This document shows, one piece after another, positions 59,881-64,000 of a DNA stretch of 64,000 nucleotides; position 1 is the first letter of the stretch, and every line of letters begins with the position of its first letter. Source of the stretch: Mactra quadrangularis (taxonomy: Eukaryota > Mollusca > Bivalvia > Venerida > Mactridae); NCBI GenBank assembly GCA_025267735.1, contig CM046298.1:36455264-36519263 (forward strand), in the 5' to 3' direction. The notes beneath the pieces were generated by a model. It was not told the origin of the DNA and searched no databases. It was given only the letters and a program-made list of their open reading frames with translations. The position numbers and the translations under genes were made by a program.

Positions 59881-61364
59881 TTTGTTTAAACTATAAGATC
59901 ACTTTAAAACTCCAAACTGAATGTTATTGGATCAATAAGAAACGCGAAGTCACTAAGCGTTTTATTTCATTTAAAGTTGCATTTCACTTTGATTTTGAAA
60001 ATGTGCGACTGTTGCACAGAACATACGGAAAGTCAACAACCAACCGATTAACCTTATGCATTTAAGTAATTTTCCGCACAAAGAAATAGAAGAAATAGTT
60101 CTTACTTACTTACTCAAGCCCAAATAAGTCAATACAACCATATAAAAGCATTGTAAAAATGTAAACAATAATAAACAGTCCTTTTATTCGTTCTCGCATA
60201 TCTCAATAACAAAACTAGAACAAATTAGGAACAGTTTTTTTCAGTTTTCCACATAACTAAACCACGAAATCAAAAAGCTATTGTGCTGCAATATTCCGTA
60301 CATTATTCACAACTAACTCATCCACAAACTTATAATGTATTTACCATTCATGGAATTAAAAAAGATCCTATTTCTAAAATGCAACCATGTTATTGAACAT
60401 TCCTCTATGAAAAGTAAACCTTAAAACTGTTTGAATGGTATAAGTTTCTATTTCATTTTGTATACACACAAATAAATAAATATACAAAAATTCTTATAGA
60501 ATAATATGTTAATGTAGACTGATCCACTCGGCTTGTAAAATTGATTGAATAGAAGAGTTACGATTTCTTTTAATCGAGTCAAATACCGTCTCGCTCCCGC
60601 TTTCGATTGACGTATAATCGTTAAAAATCAATATCTAATATTCAGATGTATTTATAATTTAATATATTAACTTACATTTCTCGCATACATTCCGTCATGA
60701 TTTTCAATCAATATTTATTATGTAAATAATTCTATACATCATAATATTTAAAACGGAATATCATTGAGCTCGAATACAAAACTTGTAATAGCAATACAAT
60801 AATGTTTTAGATGTTTTTATATATATATATTGATCATTTTGCAGTAGGCGTTACGTCCAATGCTTTGATTTTCAATTATTTTTAATTTGTATTGATTCAT
60901 TAGGCCAATATCCCTCAGTACTTCTTGTTCTCGCGCTTGTCATTTTTTGCACATCCATATCCAGCTGAGCGTTCAATTGCATCCTATGATGTCACAGTTA
61001 AATATTCTTATACGGATCATTGTCCGAAGTGACGTCGCAAGAAATTACCCACATATTAAACAGATAATAGCCTCGGTGATTCTGACGTCGTATACATCCG
61101 GGCAAACGTTTCCTAATTAATTTGAACACTTTACTGCTATATAAGCACCCAGAAGTTGACTCAAAAGTGATTAATAAATGAGTTAAGAACCTGTCACACA
61201 ATCAAGCTAAAATAAATAAGTATGACCCAACTATTATCAGGCGAGGTCGACTTGCTGATTGGATGGGTTGAAATTACGATGCCACAAGCATGAATGTTGT
61301 CCAAGTTGATAGAAATGTCCTAGAGTTTATGAGATCACGCCTCACCGTTCTTAATTGATTATCA
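59881..61364. other. Upstream region of the SPATA18-like gene
   Basis: AT-rich, no gene seen and no clear TATA box close to the ATG. Bases 60820-60833 hold a TA microsatellite. Confidence 0.45.
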
Positions 61365-61376
61365 CAGGCCTAAGTT

Positions 61377-61669
61377 AACCCGGGTCGATAGCGCAGTCGG
61401 TAGCGCGCCGGGATTTGGAATCTCGTGCCCGAAGGGGTGCGGGTTCGAATCCTACCCGGGGATGTTATACCCTTCTATGAAAATTTGACAATAATGTCGA
61501 TTTTCCACCATTGATTAGATAATATGGAGAAGTTTCCGGCCTTGTGGAAGGGTAGGTGAGTACTGGTTATAGACAATGGTCCAGGAAAGCTAGGTTAGGT
61601 GCGCTGGACGCCGTAAAATGACCTAAAATTGTGTTGACACGGCGTTAACTCCAATAAATAAAAATAAAT
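61377..61669 (+). mobile_element. tRNA-derived SINE, complete, with target duplication
   Basis: Flanked by CAGGCCTAAGTT (61365-61376) and CAGGCCTAGGTT (61670-61681). Head: GATAGCGCAGTCGGTAGCGC (A box) and GGTTCGAATCCTACCCGGG (B box). Body with GTACTGGTTATAGACAA; 3' end GTGTTGACACGGCGTTAAC followed by an (AATAA)-rich tail. This is the reference copy for those at 52326 and 59408. Confidence 0.85.
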
Positions 61670-61681
61670 CAGGCCTAGGTT

Positions 61682-62340
61682 GAATAATAAATAATAAAGC
61701 CAAAAATATTATCTTTATTGAATATAAAATAATTTTTAATCATATACATAATTGGGCCCATTAAGTGGCATTATGAAATACTTTTTACATTCACCATTAT
61801 TTCTTTTAAACGAATTTTGTTATTCAAAAGCTGAATAATATTATTGTGAAAAATACGAATTGCAATGGAATTATTTCGGGAAAAAAGAAATCATATTATG
61901 AAAAAAGACGAAATGTAAGTTCGTTTCAACGAAATGGTAAAAATAAAAAATTGTAAAAGTCACTTTAAGGGTTCCGTATATTATTAAATAGGTATGATGA
62001 TATTATACTTCGATTAAAGACAGCAGTCCGGCATATTTAATAAACTCAGTAGTGACGTTGAATGAGTTCCTCTATACTATTACGATTTGACACTTTATTT
62101 TCAAATTCAAAGAGCTTAAAACAATAAATAAACGATTTCTTGAACGATGGGAACTAAAGTCGAGGACAAGCCAGTATGGAAGAGTGAAATAAGATCAAAA
62201 TAAAAGCATGTACAAATTAGACATTCAATGGAACGTCACGTAGCCTTTCTGTTGTCTTTAAATCATTTTACGATTAAGGTCGACAAGAGGTAAATATGTT
62301 GTACAATATTAATAAAAATAATACATAACAAGTCGGGTAC
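61682..62340. other. Intergenic, nothing recognised
   Basis: AT-rich, only short open frames, no repeat recognised. Confidence 0.45.
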
Positions 62341-62349
62341 AACTTAACC

Positions 62350-63435
62350 TGTGGACAACACACCCGTGACATAATCACCCGCAGCCAACTCAATCTGAAG
62401 AAGGACAACTCAACCCGTCAGCAAAGACAACTCAACAATATGTTTGAAGTTGTTCGTGGGTTTAGTTGTACTAACTTACGGGTTGAGTTTTATCTACTTA
62501 CGGATCGAGTTTTATTTACTTACGGGTTGAGTTTGATCTACTTACGGGTTGAGTTTTATCTACTTACGGGTCGAGTTTTATTTACTTACGGGTTGAGTTT
62601 TATCTACTTACGGGTTGAGTTTTATCTAGCTACGAGTTGAGTTTTATCTACTTACGGATCGAGTTTTATTTACTTACGGGTTGAGTTTGATCTACTTACG
62701 GGTTGAGTTTGATCTACTTACGGGTTAAGTTTTATCTACTTACGGGTTGAGTTTTATCTACTTACGGGTTAAGTTTTATCTACTTACGGATTAAGTTTAT
62801 CTACTTACGGGTTGAGTTTTATCTAGCTACGAGTTTAGTTTTATTTACTTACGGGTGGAGTTCTATCTACTTAATGTTGAGTTTTATCTACTTATGGGTG
62901 GAGTTTTATCTATTTAAGGTTGAGTTTTATCTACTTACCGGTAGAGTTTTATCTAGCAACGAGTTGAGTTTTATCTACTTACGGGTTGAGTTTTATTTAC
63001 TTAAGGTTGAGTTTTATTTACTTACGGGTTGAGTTTTATCTACTGACGGGTTGAGCTGTATTTATTAACGGGTTGAGTTTTATCTAGCAACGGGTTGAGT
63101 TTTATATAGCTACGGATTGAGTTGTTTCTACTAATGGGTTGAGTGGTCTCGGGATAAGTTGTCATCGAGTTGAGTTTTATCTACTCACGGATGGAGTTTA
63201 ATCTACTTAAGGTTGAGTTTTATCTACTCACGGGTGGAGTTTTATCTACTTAAGGTTGAGTTTTATTTACTTACGGGTTGAGTTTTATCTACTTACGGGT
63301 TGAGCTGTATTTATTAACGGGTTGAGTTTTATCTAGCAACGGGTTGATTTTTATATAGCTACGGATTGAGTTGTTTCTACTAATGGGTTGAGTGGTCTCG
63401 GGTTGAGTTGTCCTAGAGTCGAGTTGTCCTGACCT
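62350..63435. repeat. 22-bp minisatellite bounded by inverted arms
   Basis: About 44 copies of TTACGGGTTGAGTTTTATCT plus AC, from 62454 to 63415, with variants (GGATCGAG, GGGTGGAG, TAGCAACG). A longer block around GGGTTGAGCTGTATTTATT (63048) returns after 250 bp (63298), so part of it is a higher-order repeat. Left flank 62385-62440 has GGACAACTCAACCCG; right flank 63390-63435 has its complement (GGGTTGAGTTGTCC, CGAGTTGTCC). Confidence 0.85.
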
Positions 63436-63652
63436 CATAAATAATATGTCACTATGGTTACAAAGATATAAATTGTGCATGTATATTATAATTTATAAAA
63501 ATAATTTCTTCACGGTTCTAGCGTCACGATATTATTTCTTTATCCAGCTTTAATATTGAGAAACATGCATAACAATGTTATATAATATAATATATATGTA
63601 TTCATTTATTTTCATAGTATTGCTCAAGTTCATTATTGCTGAACAAAATTAA

Positions 63653-63994
63653 AGGTACTAGTTCACAGATTTGGTTTAGTTTTTCTATAATTTCAAAATT
63701 CCATCCAGTGTCTGAAATTGCGTCAAAAAATAATTCTTATTATTTTAAGCACACTGACCTATATGTTGCAAGAAATATACAATAAAAGTCACAAAAATGC
63801 ACTAAAGTGTCTATACCGTGACATACGGGGTATATATTTATTTCATGAAACACCTTCATTTGTAGTTGTATTTCAATTTGCATTAAAATTGTCAATATCA
63901 GATGACTACTTTCTACTTCAAAAAATATTTCCGTACACTTTTGATAGTTTTAGAAAAAGTTGATATTTAAGTTGAAATCTGTGAATAAGAACCT
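63653..63994. mobile_element. MITE with TTAA duplication
   Basis: 342 bp flanked by TTAA (63649-63652 and 63995-63998). Inverted ends AGGTACTAGTTCACAGATTT and, from the right, AGGTTCTTATTCACAGATTT. TTAA flanks fit piggyBac- or Kolobok-type. The 81-codon open frame inside (63718-63963) has no recognisable domain. Confidence 0.72.
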
Positions 63995-64000
63995 TTAAGA

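Noticed and set aside
62440..62640. 66-codon repetitive open frame (LRVEFYLLT repeats)
   Set aside because: Product of the 22-bp minisatellite; three units make 66 bases, so the frame repeats without being a gene.
62454..63415. CRISPR-like array
   Set aside because: Units follow each other without spacers, and the DNA is clearly from an animal.

Overview
This is eukaryotic, AT-rich, intron-bearing and transposon-rich nuclear DNA, most likely from a bivalve mollusc. The evidence is a tandem family of secreted thrombospondin-1/C-type-lectin genes, several copies of a tRNA-derived SINE whose 3' end resembles mollusc SINEs, a mitochondria-eating-protein (Mieap/SPATA18) gene of the type found in molluscs, and a CR1/L2-like LINE, hAT and many small TIR elements. 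The species assignment is inference.

Region 1 (1-36700) is a tandem array of seven homologous units of about 5 kb. Each carries one short, single-exon lectin gene on the minus strand: L1 1927-2634, L2 6452-7159, L3 12375-13015, L4 16892-17605, L5 25127-25834, L6 30511-31224, L7 34994-35725. Each encodes a signal peptide, a TSP1 repeat and a long-form CTLD. Units alternate between an A type (L1, L3, L5) and a B type (L2, L4, L6), so the array grew by duplication of an A+B dimer of about 10.5 kb, with L7 as a third type at the edge. L3 (67-bp deletion) and L5 (stop codon in the signal peptide) are pseudogenes. The residues at the CTLD calcium/sugar site differ from copy to copy although the rest is nearly constant, and the B type has lost one whole disulfide. 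Unit 5 carries two transposon insertions (1846 bp with TAA duplication, 764 bp with 9-bp duplication) whose empty sites can be read in the sister units.

Region 2 (36700-40170) holds a SINE, a TA-flanked palindromic MITE and a small palindrome made of a GACAACTCAACCC motif.

Region 3 (40170-59880) is one gene on the minus strand, a Mieap/SPATA18 homologue. I could assemble six exons with matching phases into 436 codons. Its 15.3-kb second intron is a transposon store: a decayed hAT (45714-50622) into whose transposase a Mutator-like element with a clean 9-bp duplication has jumped, a 3.6-kb TIR element containing a SINE and a large inverted repeat, and a 5'-truncated CR1/L2-like LINE with 7-bp target duplication.

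Region 4 (59880-64000) is upstream of that gene: a SINE with target duplication, a 1-kb minisatellite of a 22-bp unit bounded by inverted GACAACTC-type arms, and a TTAA-flanked MITE at the window end.
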